Positions 7,808-14,615 of a stretch of DNA of 32,025 nt are shown in pieces. Under the pieces are notes generated by a model that saw only the letters and a list, made by a program, of their open reading frames with translations, was not told the origin of the DNA and searched no databases. How positions within the stretch are numbered: the stretch's first letter is position 1; each line of letters opens with the position of its first letter. This DNA is from Candidatus Cloacimonadota bacterium (GTDB lineage Bacteria; Cloacimonadota; Cloacimonadia; Cloacimonadales; TCS61): assembly GCA_018654125.1 (NCBI GenBank), contig JABIME010000279.1, forward strand, positions 1-32,025. The letters are read 5' to 3'. Made by a program: the position numbers and the translations under genes.

Positions 7808-8371
7808 ATGAAAAGATCTGTACTAATCCTAATTTGCATAATTTTACCATTCCTACTTATAGGAGAATTAAGATTCTACAAGGAAGATCTGCATTTCACA
7901 CTAACTGATTCTACATTTTCCGTAGATGGCTTATACTTTCTACATAATTCATCTGAGCAAACATATCATCAACGTTTATTTTATCCATTTCCGCAAGATA
8001 GTTTATATGGAAAGGTCAATAATGTTTTCTGTGAAAGTATTTCACGTTCCGATTCATCAAGTGTGATACATTGGAATCAGAATGGTGCACATCTTATGGT
8101 AATAATTCCAGCTCAGGATACTACAATTGCAAGAATTGTTTATGAACAAAAACTAAATGGGAATAAAGCAGAGTATATCCTGGAAACTACTATCTTCTGG
8201 GAAAAGGGTTTTGAACAGGCATATTACGACCTTACTTTCCCCAAAACAATTACTATTGATTCCCTTTCTTACTTACCAGATGAGTTAGTAGAAACTGAGA
8301 CCTTTTACAAATTGATCTGGAAGAAAAAAGATTTCTTACCTCTTAAGAATTTTATTGTGAAGTTTAAATAG
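7808..8371 (+). CDS. Secreted hypothetical protein
   Basis: This 187-residue protein has a clear signal peptide (MKRSVLILICIILPFLLIG). The mature part looks like a beta-sandwich with a stretch reading LYFLHNSSEQTYHQRLFYPFPQDS; proteins with such 'N-N-S...Q...YPFP' strands are seen in periplasmic DUF4424-like families, but I would not assign it. It starts one base after the stop of the sorting-domain gene, with no separate Shine-Dalgarno, so it is probably translated by re-initiation from the upstream gene. Its 3' end overlaps the convergent eamA-type gene by 8 bp. Confidence 0.65.
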   Translation: MKRSVLILICIILPFLLIGELRFYKEDLHFTLTDSTFSVDGLYFLHNSSEQTYHQRLFYPFPQDSLYGKVNNVFCESISRSDSSSVIHWNQNGAHLMVIIPAQDTTIARIVYEQKLNGNKAEYILETTIFWEKGFEQAYYDLTFPKTITIDSLSYLPDELVETETFYKLIWKKKDFLPLKNFIVKFK

Positions 8372-9266
8372 TCCTACTTTTTTTTGCAATGAATTGTGGA
8401 ATTTGCGAAACAAATAATCCACAAATCACAATAAGTATTCCCATAATTTTTTGTAGTTCTAAAGATTCTTTAAGAATTACATAAGCAATTACTGCTGTAA
8501 ATACTGGGATCAAATTGGCGAAAATATTGGCATTAATGAGTCCAACCTTCTTTATAACATAAGCTATTAATATAAATGACATCGTAGATGGAAATATTGC
8601 TAGTTTAGTTATTGTAATTATTGAGCTTAATGTTGGAGTTGTAGAAATAAAATGAGACCACTCAAATATTAAAAAAACAGGTGTGAAATAGATCAATCCA
8701 AATATATTCTGCCATTTTACGATTGTGACCCCAGAATACTTCACTGCTAATTTTTTTACCATAATACCATAACCAATTGCAGAAAACACAGCAATAAACA
8801 TTAGTATTACACCTTTTATTGTTGATGCACCTGAGTAATCTCTAACCACAATTAATAGAACTCCAAAAAATGAAACTATCAATCCTACAATTCCATAAAT
8901 TGTAATTCTCTCTTTTACTAGAAAATATGTAAAGATCGGCGTAAATAGAGGGATCGTTGAAATTATTATTGCTCCAACCGTAGCAGAGATCAATGTTAAA
9001 CCAAAACTCTCACCCAGAAAATAACAAAATGGTTCAAAGAATGCCAAAAGTAAGAACAGCTTAAGATCCTTCCTGCTTATACTTTGTGTTTTACCAGCTA
9101 TTATTATATAAATATTCAATACAACTGTTGCAATAGCAAGTCGCAGAAATACGATCGAGATGGGTTTATAAACTAGAAATGCCTGTTTGAACCAAACAAA
9201 ACTAAATCCCCAGAAGAGAGTAGCTAATATTGCTGCTGCATAAACCCATATTTTATCTATTTTCAT
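8364..9266 (-). CDS. EamA/DMT-family inner-membrane permease
   Basis: This 300-residue protein has ten predicted transmembrane helices arranged as two EamA repeats, with typical features: FWGFSFVWFKQAF in helix 1, FLRLAIATVVLN in helix 2, AIIISTIPLFTPIFTYFLVKE at the end of the first repeat and the equivalent ANLIPVFTAVIAYVILKE in the second. The drug/metabolite transporter superfamily exports amino acids, nucleosides or other small metabolites; substrate cannot be inferred here. A ribosome site AGGAA precedes the ATG at 9266, and a good promoter lies at 9288-9317. No gene partner is evident. Confidence 0.88.
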   Translation of the reverse strand: MKIDKIWVYAAAILATLFWGFSFVWFKQAFLVYKPISIVFLRLAIATVVLNIYIIIAGKTQSISRKDLKLFLLLAFFEPFCYFLGESFGLTLISATVGAIIISTIPLFTPIFTYFLVKERITIYGIVGLIVSFFGVLLIVVRDYSGASTIKGVILMFIAVFSAIGYGIMVKKLAVKYSGVTIVKWQNIFGLIYFTPVFLIFEWSHFISTTPTLSSIITITKLAIFPSTMSFILIAYVIKKVGLINANIFANLIPVFTAVIAYVILKESLELQKIMGILIVICGLFVSQIPQFIAKKSRTI

Positions 9267-9287
9267 TATTATTCCTATTTAGGGTTG

Positions 9288-9317
9288 TTTATATTTTTTC
9301 CTCTCTTCTGTTGTCAA
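9288..9317 (-). promoter_or_regulatory. Promoter of the EamA permease gene
   Basis: On the minus strand, TTGACA (complement of 9312-9317) and TATAAA (complement of 9288-9293) are separated by 18 bp, close to the sigma-70 consensus. It points to the gene starting at 9266. Confidence 0.55.
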
Positions 9318-9442
9318 TTGCTTTAGCTAAATGTATTTAGTTTGACATATAAGAAATAGAAAGCAATTTCGAATATTGTTGAACCAGCAGAGACTTAGAG
9401 ATTATATTTTAAATTAGCAAAAGGAAATATTTGGAGGTTAGT

Positions 9443-9913
9443 ATGAAATGTTCAAAATGTGGAAAACCATTATCAGTTCTCAATAATCGTTATAAAATCA
9501 ATGACATCCTATATTGTCAATCATGTAAAGATCTATATAGGCTTAAAGAAAAGGAAAACTTTCCAAAAGTAAAAGCAGAATTAGAAAAGATTATTATAAC
9601 AACAACTGTAAATGTTGAAGGTTATAAGGTTGAAAAATATTTAGGAATTGAAAGTGTGGAAATCGTAATAGGTACAGGTCCAATTTCTGAGTTAGTTAGT
9701 GATTTTAATGATTTTTTTGGGCAGCGATCAACTAAATTTGAGAAAAAGTTACAGGTAGCTAAACAAATGGCATTTTCACGACTAAAGCAAAAAGCTTTAG
9801 ATAAGTCTGCAAATGCAATTATTGGTATTGACATTGATTACACTGAGTTTACAGGTAATAGAATTGGGTTAATTGTGAATGGAACTTTAGTTCACATAGT
9901 TCCAGTAGAATAG
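9443..9913 (+). CDS. Zinc-ribbon plus YbjQ-like (DUF74) protein
   Basis: This 156-residue protein has an N-terminal CxxC-x18-CxxC zinc-binding module (Cys 3, 6, 25, 28). A YbjQ/DUF74 domain follows from about residue 50, recognised by ITTTVNVEGYKVEKYLGI, VIGTGPISELVSDFNDFFG, AFSRLKQKALDKSANAIIGI and DIDYTEF. YbjQ proteins form pentameric rings and are annotated as putative metal-binding proteins of unknown role; the extra zinc ribbon probably mediates contacts or metal sensing. ATG 9443 follows GGAGG (9433-9437) by 5 nt; an in-frame TTG at 9431 overlaps that site and is rejected. It is monocistronic and ends at the hairpin at 9933-9964. Confidence 0.85.
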   Translation: MKCSKCGKPLSVLNNRYKINDILYCQSCKDLYRLKEKENFPKVKAELEKIIITTTVNVEGYKVEKYLGIESVEIVIGTGPISELVSDFNDFFGQRSTKFEKKLQVAKQMAFSRLKQKALDKSANAIIGIDIDYTEFTGNRIGLIVNGTLVHIVPVE

Positions 9914-9932
9914 AAGTCATAATTTAAGAAGC

Positions 9933-9964
9933 AAAAACCCTGCTCGCTAAGCGAAACAGGGCTT
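9933..9964 (-). terminator. Orphan hairpin terminator (outer sppA-tail copy)
   Basis: CCCTG (9938-9942) pairs with CAGGG (9957-9961), with an inner CGC/GCG pairing. The T tract is better on the minus strand (five T after the stem), yet no intact minus-strand gene lies upstream of it. On the plus strand it can still end the YbjQ-like transcript. It is a near copy of the sppA terminator at 11928-11959. Confidence 0.7.
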
Positions 9965-10013
9965 TCCATTTAGGGGGGAGTTATTTAATTTTTGTTTCTT
10001 CGGGTAGTATCAT
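9938..10013. repeat. Direct repeat, copy 1 (sppA tail plus terminator)
   Basis: By hand alignment without gaps, 66 of 76 bases match 11932-12007. The first 54 bases (terminator and stop codon region) match at 51 positions; the coding part is more diverged. The two copies lie 1994 bp apart and enclose the TetR-CPBP gene pair. Confidence 0.85.
9981..10013 (-). pseudogene. Remnant of an sppA 3' end
   Basis: Read on the minus strand, this stretch encodes MILPEETKIK and a stop, aligned with the C-terminus MILPVEPEIK of the intact SppA at 11975-14341. The similarity continues through the stop codon into the terminator. Farther upstream the frame hits a stop within about 20 codons, and no protease sequence remains. 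It is either what is left of a deleted second sppA copy or a tail duplicated by an insertion event. Confidence 0.6.
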
Positions 10014-10157
10014 AATTTTATAGATTTTAAAAAATATTTATTCAGTCTCTAAACTATTTTGTGCCGTATAAATTGGATATTTCACTAGATTAAGTAAGCA
10101 ATATATTTTTTTAATCATTAAACATAAAAATATTCTTGACGTAAAAACTTCCCTATC

Positions 10158-10189
10158 TTTTTTAGAACTAGTATTCTAATTCTAAAAAA
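10158..10189 (+). promoter_or_regulatory. Inverted repeat before tetR2, likely operator
   Basis: TTTTTTAGAA (10158-10167) and TTCTAAAAAA (10180-10189) are perfect 10-bp arms; an inner TTAGAA/TTCTAA repeat also exists at 10162-10179. A TTGACG at 10136-10141 is a plausible -35, which would place the repeat over the -10 and start region. The neighbouring TetR (10206-10862) is the natural ligand. The Shine-Dalgarno (GGAG) begins right after it. Confidence 0.5.
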
Positions 10190-10205
10190 GGAGATGAGGT
10201 AAAAT

Positions 10206-10862
10206 ATGAGTTTAAAGCCTGAATCATTGAAGATAAGTAAACCAAAACAAGCACGCAGTAAAAAAACAATGGAGAGTATCTTAGATACTGCCCAACAAAT
10301 GCTGATCGATAGAACCTTTGATAAAGCAAATATTCAAGAAATTGTTAAAAAAGCAAATTCCTCAATAGGATCTTTCTATTCGCTCTTCAAATCTAAAAAC
10401 AACCTGTTAGAATGTTTACTTGACCGCTACCAGGATTGGTTAATAGAGATTGTTCAAGAATATAATATGCAAGATCTTCCAACTGATATAGTAAGCAGGG
10501 CATCACTTTTTATTAAGGAATATGTAAAAGTGAATCAACAAGAAAGCGGTATGTTACGAGCAAGATATATTTACAATATTACAAAATTGAAATCAATTCC
10601 TGAGGCTCGATTAAATAAAAATGAACAGTATCAGCAAGAGATAGAGCGTTTATTTGAACCATGTATGCACGAAATAAATCATCCCAATCCTAAAAATGCT
10701 CTCACTTTTATACTGATCTTACTTGATATTTATATTGGAGACAAAATAATCTTTGAAGATATTTCCAATAAGGAAAAGAATACAATAGAGCATCAGGAAT
10801 TGCACGATGAATGTTTACGTCTTTTTTTAAACTATTTAGAAATCAATTATGATAAGGAGTAA
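10206..10862 (+). CDS. TetR/AcrR-family regulator of the CPBP gene
   Basis: This 218-residue protein has a TetR DNA-binding domain at about residues 15-65: ARSKKTMESILDTAQQML, then the helix-turn-helix IQEIVKKANSSIGSFYSLF and the closing KSKNNLLECLLDRY. The C-terminal helical domain is unassigned. It is not closely similar to the TetR at 927-1622 beyond the shared fold. The CPBP protease gene starts 5 nt after its stop codon, with the AAGGAG ribosome site inside this gene's end, so the two are co-transcribed and the TetR probably controls the pair through the repeat at 10158-10189. Confidence 0.9.
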   Translation: MSLKPESLKISKPKQARSKKTMESILDTAQQMLIDRTFDKANIQEIVKKANSSIGSFYSLFKSKNNLLECLLDRYQDWLIEIVQEYNMQDLPTDIVSRASLFIKEYVKVNQQESGMLRARYIYNITKLKSIPEARLNKNEQYQQEIERLFEPCMHEINHPNPKNALTFILILLDIYIGDKIIFEDISNKEKNTIEHQELHDECLRLFLNYLEINYDKE

Positions 10863-10867
10863 TATAA

Positions 10868-11839
10868 ATGAAAAAATTTAAAGAGATCTTTCAAAAGCGT
10901 CCAGTATTAATGTTTTGGATTTTAGCTATTCTGCTGGCCACTGCCTTGATTCCTATCGCTTTAATTATTTTTACAAAATTCCCTGATTTTGGTAAAGATA
11001 TCGATATAGTAACTGATGGAAAAGGCTACAATACCAACATTCTATTTTCTCTTCCCATTGCACTTAAAGTGTCTGGGGGAGCATGGTTTGCTTTCATTTT
11101 GCTGGCTTGGCCTGCTACTGCTTCAGTTTCGGGAATTATCTCGTCCTTTATCCTAAAACAAAAAGTAGGAGTAATTGAATTATTTAAGAAATTCAGATTC
11201 TGGGCACCGGAATTACCTTTCAAAAAAGGATTGAGTATCTGGTTGCAGGCGATTCTACTTACTGTTGGCATTAATGTTGTGTTTTCGATTCTGAGAAATT
11301 ATATAAGTGATGTGGAACCGCAAGAATTTTTCAAAATTAACACGGTTTATACTATCTGGGAAATATTCTTCATTTTCGTTACAAGTCTATTTTTCGATGG
11401 TGGTGGATTAATGGAAGAGATTGGTTGGCGAGGTTTTGCACTCCCCCGCCTGCAAATGAAATTCACTCCCTTACAGTCCAGCATTATTCTGGGAATTATC
11501 TGGTCATTGTGGCATGTTCCTATTAAAATAGATATTTTGTTTTCCAGTCCCTCATATTTCTTAAGTTTTTATTTCATTTTCACTCTCGTCTGCATCTTGT
11601 ATTGCATTGTCATCACATATTTCTATAATCGTTTGGGCGGTAGCATTCTCATCGGCGTAGCTTTTCATGGTCTCATGAATGATTCGACCGGATTAAAAAC
11701 AATCTTTAACGCAGATTCTCTGGTAATCAATGATTTCGTTGATACAGGACTTATAGCAATCATTTTTATGGTAGTTGTTTTTGCCATCCTATATAAAGAA
11801 GGACCAATGTTGGGTAAAAGGGAAACTAAATTATTGTAA
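10868..11839 (+). CDS. CPBP-family intramembrane metalloprotease (Abi/CAAX type)
   Basis: This 323-residue membrane protein carries the three CPBP motifs in order: EEIGWRG (Glu 183, Glu 184, Arg 188), the F/W-xxx-H motif WSLWHVP (His 216), and HGLMN (His 267, Asn 271). About eight membrane helices surround them. The Glu/His set is the glutamate-type protease site known from the CAAX prenyl protease Rce1; bacterial members work in bacteriocin immunity, signal processing or membrane-protein maintenance. The EEIGWRGFALPRLQ block is a typical bacterial CPBP signature. It is co-transcribed with a TetR regulator and lies between the two sppA-tail repeats. The substrate is unknown. Confidence 0.92.
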   Translation: MKKFKEIFQKRPVLMFWILAILLATALIPIALIIFTKFPDFGKDIDIVTDGKGYNTNILFSLPIALKVSGGAWFAFILLAWPATASVSGIISSFILKQKVGVIELFKKFRFWAPELPFKKGLSIWLQAILLTVGINVVFSILRNYISDVEPQEFFKINTVYTIWEIFFIFVTSLFFDGGGLMEEIGWRGFALPRLQMKFTPLQSSIILGIIWSLWHVPIKIDILFSSPSYFLSFYFIFTLVCILYCIVITYFYNRLGGSILIGVAFHGLMNDSTGLKTIFNADSLVINDFVDTGLIAIIFMVVVFAILYKEGPMLGKRETKLL

Positions 11840-11927
11840 TATCAAACCGATAACATCCTGATCTCCAAAAGGATTCTGGGCAGTTGGTAAGCATTAACAA
11901 ACTTCCAATTTAATTAGTAAGAATAAA

Positions 11928-11959
11928 AAAGCCCTGCTCGCTTTGCGAAACAGGGCTTT
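11928..11959 (-). terminator. Terminator shared by sppA and the CPBP gene
   Basis: AAAGCCCTG (11928-11936) pairs with CAGGGCTTT (11951-11959), a 9-bp stem with A/T runs on both sides, so it can work in both directions. It lies between the convergent CPBP gene (ending 11839) and sppA (ending 11975). Confidence 0.85.
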
Positions 11960-12007
11960 CCATTTAGGGGAGAGTTATTTAATTTCCGGTTCTACTGGCA
12001 ATATCAT
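11932..12007. repeat. Direct repeat, copy 2 (intact sppA tail)
   Basis: This is the functional counterpart of the repeat at 9938-10013: the last ten or so codons of sppA, its stop codon and the terminator stem. Identity is highest in the non-coding part. Confidence 0.85.
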
Positions 12008-14341
12008 TAAGATATTTTCACCTTCAAATTTTTTCATTTTTGTTCCAAAATCCCAAACTGTTTTTAAGCCTTCTGGGATAAAAGATGAAGCGTTCATTCC
12101 GATCTTGAATGAATTATCATCATCATCACCTTCGAACTCAACAAGTTTCACTTCATGCTTAAGTTCTGCCATTTTTTTCATTTCAGTAACAGCCAGATCC
12201 ATTCCACCAAGAGCATCAACTAGACCAAGTTGGAAAGCCTTCTTGCCGGTCCAAACTCTACCTTGTGCAATTTTGTGAACATCTTCTTTAGATAGATCAC
12301 GTCCTTCTGCAACGATTCCAATGAATCTATCATAGAAGTGTTTAATGGATTCTTGACCCATTTTTTGTTCTTCTTCTGTTGGGAATCTGTGAGTTGAATA
12401 AAGATCAGCATGTTTACCTTTCTTCACAGTATTCCAGTTTACATGTATCTTTTCATACAATCTCTCAAATATTGGGAAGATGCCAATGACTCCAATAGAA
12501 CCTGTGATCGTGGATGGATGTGCAATAATTTTATCAGCTTTTGCGGCTATATAGTAACCACCACTAGCAGCAACTCCACCCATAGATACGATAACAGGTT
12601 TAGCATTTTTTCCGGTTTTGCAAAGTTCAACTTCTCTTCCGATAACATCAGATGCAAGTGCTGAGCCACCACCACTATCTACACGGATAATTATACCTTT
12701 TACAGATTTGTCTTCACGTGCTTGTTTTATTGCTTTAGCAGTTGTAACAGAACCTATTGATTTTCCAGGAGTTCCTTCTCCAGAATGTATACTTCCAACT
12801 GCATAGATAAGTGCAACTTTATCTTTTTTGGATTTACTCCATTTAGTAGTCGCAACTTCATTTTGATATTTTTCTACAATTTTGGCAGACTGATAATTAT
12901 CTTTGATCTTATCTTCCAACTCATCTTCGTAGATCACACCATCTATAAGACCAAGTTCAAAAGCAAGTTCAGCATCCCAATATGGTCCTTCATCAATTAA
13001 TTGCTCAACAGATTTTGTTAGTTTCTCACCTCTACCCTCTTTTATCATCATTACGATTTCATCAAATAGATCATCCAGTAATGCTTCATAAGTTTCGCGT
13101 TCCGCATCTGTCATATTACTTTCACTAATGGAATTTCCTGCAGTCTTATAATCATGACTCTTCAAATTAATTACATCAACTCCTAGAGTATCCAACAGAT
13201 CTTTGAAATAAGGCATGTTAACTGAGATACCTTTTAGGTCGATCGACCCAATTGGATTGAGATAGATCTGATCGGCTATAGAAGCTGCAAAAGCATAGTT
13301 AGCTCCGCTAATTCCTTCATAATAGAAAACAATGCTCTTCCCAGCTGATTTGAAATCTAGGAATGCTTTCTTTAGCTCAGCACGCTGTGCAAATTTTGCA
13401 CTGAAATTACTTGATTTGAATACAAGACCTTTCACATTTTCATCTTTTTTAAGTTTCTCGATCTCTTTGATGAGTCCTGATAATGTTTTTCCTTTAGACA
13501 TCACGACCTTGAAAGGACCAAACTTCTGTACCGGATTCTTTTCTACAATTTCACCAGTGAGTTTGTAATCTAAAAAGTAATTCTTCTGAGTACCAATAAT
13601 GGTCTTAAATGCTTTTTCTGATGCACTCAGATAATATTGTCCATGAGAGAATTCGTTCTCTGTATCTGCACTTATACCACTTCCAATTCCAAAGTTACCA
13701 AAAGATATTCCAAAATCAATACCGATTGTTTCATTTTCCATATTATAAGAGCCACCAAGTTTAATCCCATCTAATATTTCTGTTTGAACTCCTACAACAG
13801 GTTTAGAAAAATTCTCTCTGTCATAGTTTGTATCTGCACTTATTGTAAGTTTATCCGTCCATTTGCTTTCAAAAAATACCGGGCGAACCGCTATACCAAA
13901 ATCATAAGTTGTTTTATCATCAAAGAATCCTTTTACAACGGCTCCCATAGACAAGTAATCATTAGGTCGAATTAAAATTGACTCTTCAATGTCTCCCTGT
14001 TTGAAATGCTTATTCTTCCAGTCCCAAGACAATCCAAAATATACATTTGGGAGAAAATCAGATTTCAAGCTATTCATTGCAAGTCTATGATAGTTGTCAT
14101 CCATAACTCTATCGAGAACATAACTAACATTATCTCCTCCAATTATCAACGAGTAATAATCTTCAAACACTCCATCTTCATCATAATTCCCAATAAATGA
14201 GATTCCACTGGCATTCCCAACACCTATTGCAGCTGGATTTACCTTTGGTGCCATAAAATTATCTGTTGTTGCGATCGATGTTTGCGCACTTAAAGTGAGT
14301 GCAAGCGCAAACAGTACTAATACTACTAATCCTTTTTTCAT
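11975..14341 (-). CDS. sppA: SppA-type S49 peptidase with N-terminal barrel-like region
   Basis: This 788-residue protein starts with a signal peptide (MKKGLVVLVLFALALTLSAQ). Residues ~25-250 are Gly/aromatic-rich alternating strands resembling an outer-membrane barrel of the PorV/FadL kind (VNPAAIGVGNASGISF, then repeated strands such as FGISFGNFGIGSGIS). From ~270 it is a full tandem SppA: the first S49 domain with the general base Lys 399 (SHDYKTAG) and the second with nucleophile Ser 593 (GGVAASGGYYIAA). This matches the E. coli Lys/Ser dyad split over two domains. SppA degrades cleaved signal peptides; here the extra region could place it at the outer membrane. ATG 14341 has AGGAG 8 nt upstream; a frame reaching 14509 would add 56 residues before the signal peptide and is rejected. 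Confidence 0.88.
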   Translation of the reverse strand: MKKGLVVLVLFALALTLSAQTSIATTDNFMAPKVNPAAIGVGNASGISFIGNYDEDGVFEDYYSLIIGGDNVSYVLDRVMDDNYHRLAMNSLKSDFLPNVYFGLSWDWKNKHFKQGDIEESILIRPNDYLSMGAVVKGFFDDKTTYDFGIAVRPVFFESKWTDKLTISADTNYDRENFSKPVVGVQTEILDGIKLGGSYNMENETIGIDFGISFGNFGIGSGISADTENEFSHGQYYLSASEKAFKTIIGTQKNYFLDYKLTGEIVEKNPVQKFGPFKVVMSKGKTLSGLIKEIEKLKKDENVKGLVFKSSNFSAKFAQRAELKKAFLDFKSAGKSIVFYYEGISGANYAFAASIADQIYLNPIGSIDLKGISVNMPYFKDLLDTLGVDVINLKSHDYKTAGNSISESNMTDAERETYEALLDDLFDEIVMMIKEGRGEKLTKSVEQLIDEGPYWDAELAFELGLIDGVIYEDELEDKIKDNYQSAKIVEKYQNEVATTKWSKSKKDKVALIYAVGSIHSGEGTPGKSIGSVTTAKAIKQAREDKSVKGIIIRVDSGGGSALASDVIGREVELCKTGKNAKPVIVSMGGVAASGGYYIAAKADKIIAHPSTITGSIGVIGIFPIFERLYEKIHVNWNTVKKGKHADLYSTHRFPTEEEQKMGQESIKHFYDRFIGIVAEGRDLSKEDVHKIAQGRVWTGKKAFQLGLVDALGGMDLAVTEMKKMAELKHEVKLVEFEGDDDDNSFKIGMNASSFIPEGLKTVWDFGTKMKKFEGENILMILPVEPEIK

Positions 14342-14349
14342 TTTTTTTT

Positions 14350-14417
14350 CTCCTAGGAGTCGGCTTTGCATTGCAAAACGATCTCCATTTTTTATGAGTC
14401 GGCTCTCGGATTTCCGA
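14350..14417 (-). promoter_or_regulatory. Palindrome-rich leader of sppA with repeated GAGTCGGCT
   Basis: Plus-strand GAGTCGGCT occurs at 14357-14365 and 14396-14404. Each copy is followed by a small palindrome: TTTGCA-T-TGCAAA (14365-14377) and TCGGA-TT-TCCGA (14406-14417). A third palindrome, CTCCTAGGAG (14350-14359), contains the sppA Shine-Dalgarno. An 11-codon minus-strand frame (14353-14388) ends inside this last palindrome. The layout suggests a folded RNA leader or a dispersed palindromic repeat. The remaining gap up to 14615 shows only a weak 6-bp inverted repeat (14540-14545 with 14561-14566) and no gene. Confidence 0.5.
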
Positions 14418-14615
14418 AAAAATACTCTATTTTTTATTAAATTTATTTTTGCAAAATCAACTTCATAATTAACTGAGATCGCTTCATTTAAAGCTAAAAG
14501 AACACTCATAAATACAATCTAGCTAAAGCTTTTTAAGCACTTAGTATGTTGATAAAACTCACTAAGCCACTTTGTTACTTTATTAATTAATGCTCTTAAT
14601 TTTGCAAATCTCATT

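Noticed and set aside
9914..12010. TetR-CPBP segment as an insertion sequence or prophage remnant
   Set aside because: No transposase, integrase or terminal inverted repeats are present; only the sppA-tail direct repeats mark the edges, so the element type is left open.
14342..14509. N-terminal extension of sppA by 56 codons
   Set aside because: The extension would put 56 charged residues before a clear signal peptide, and the AGGAG site fits the ATG at 14341. The region is better explained as a leader with palindromes.
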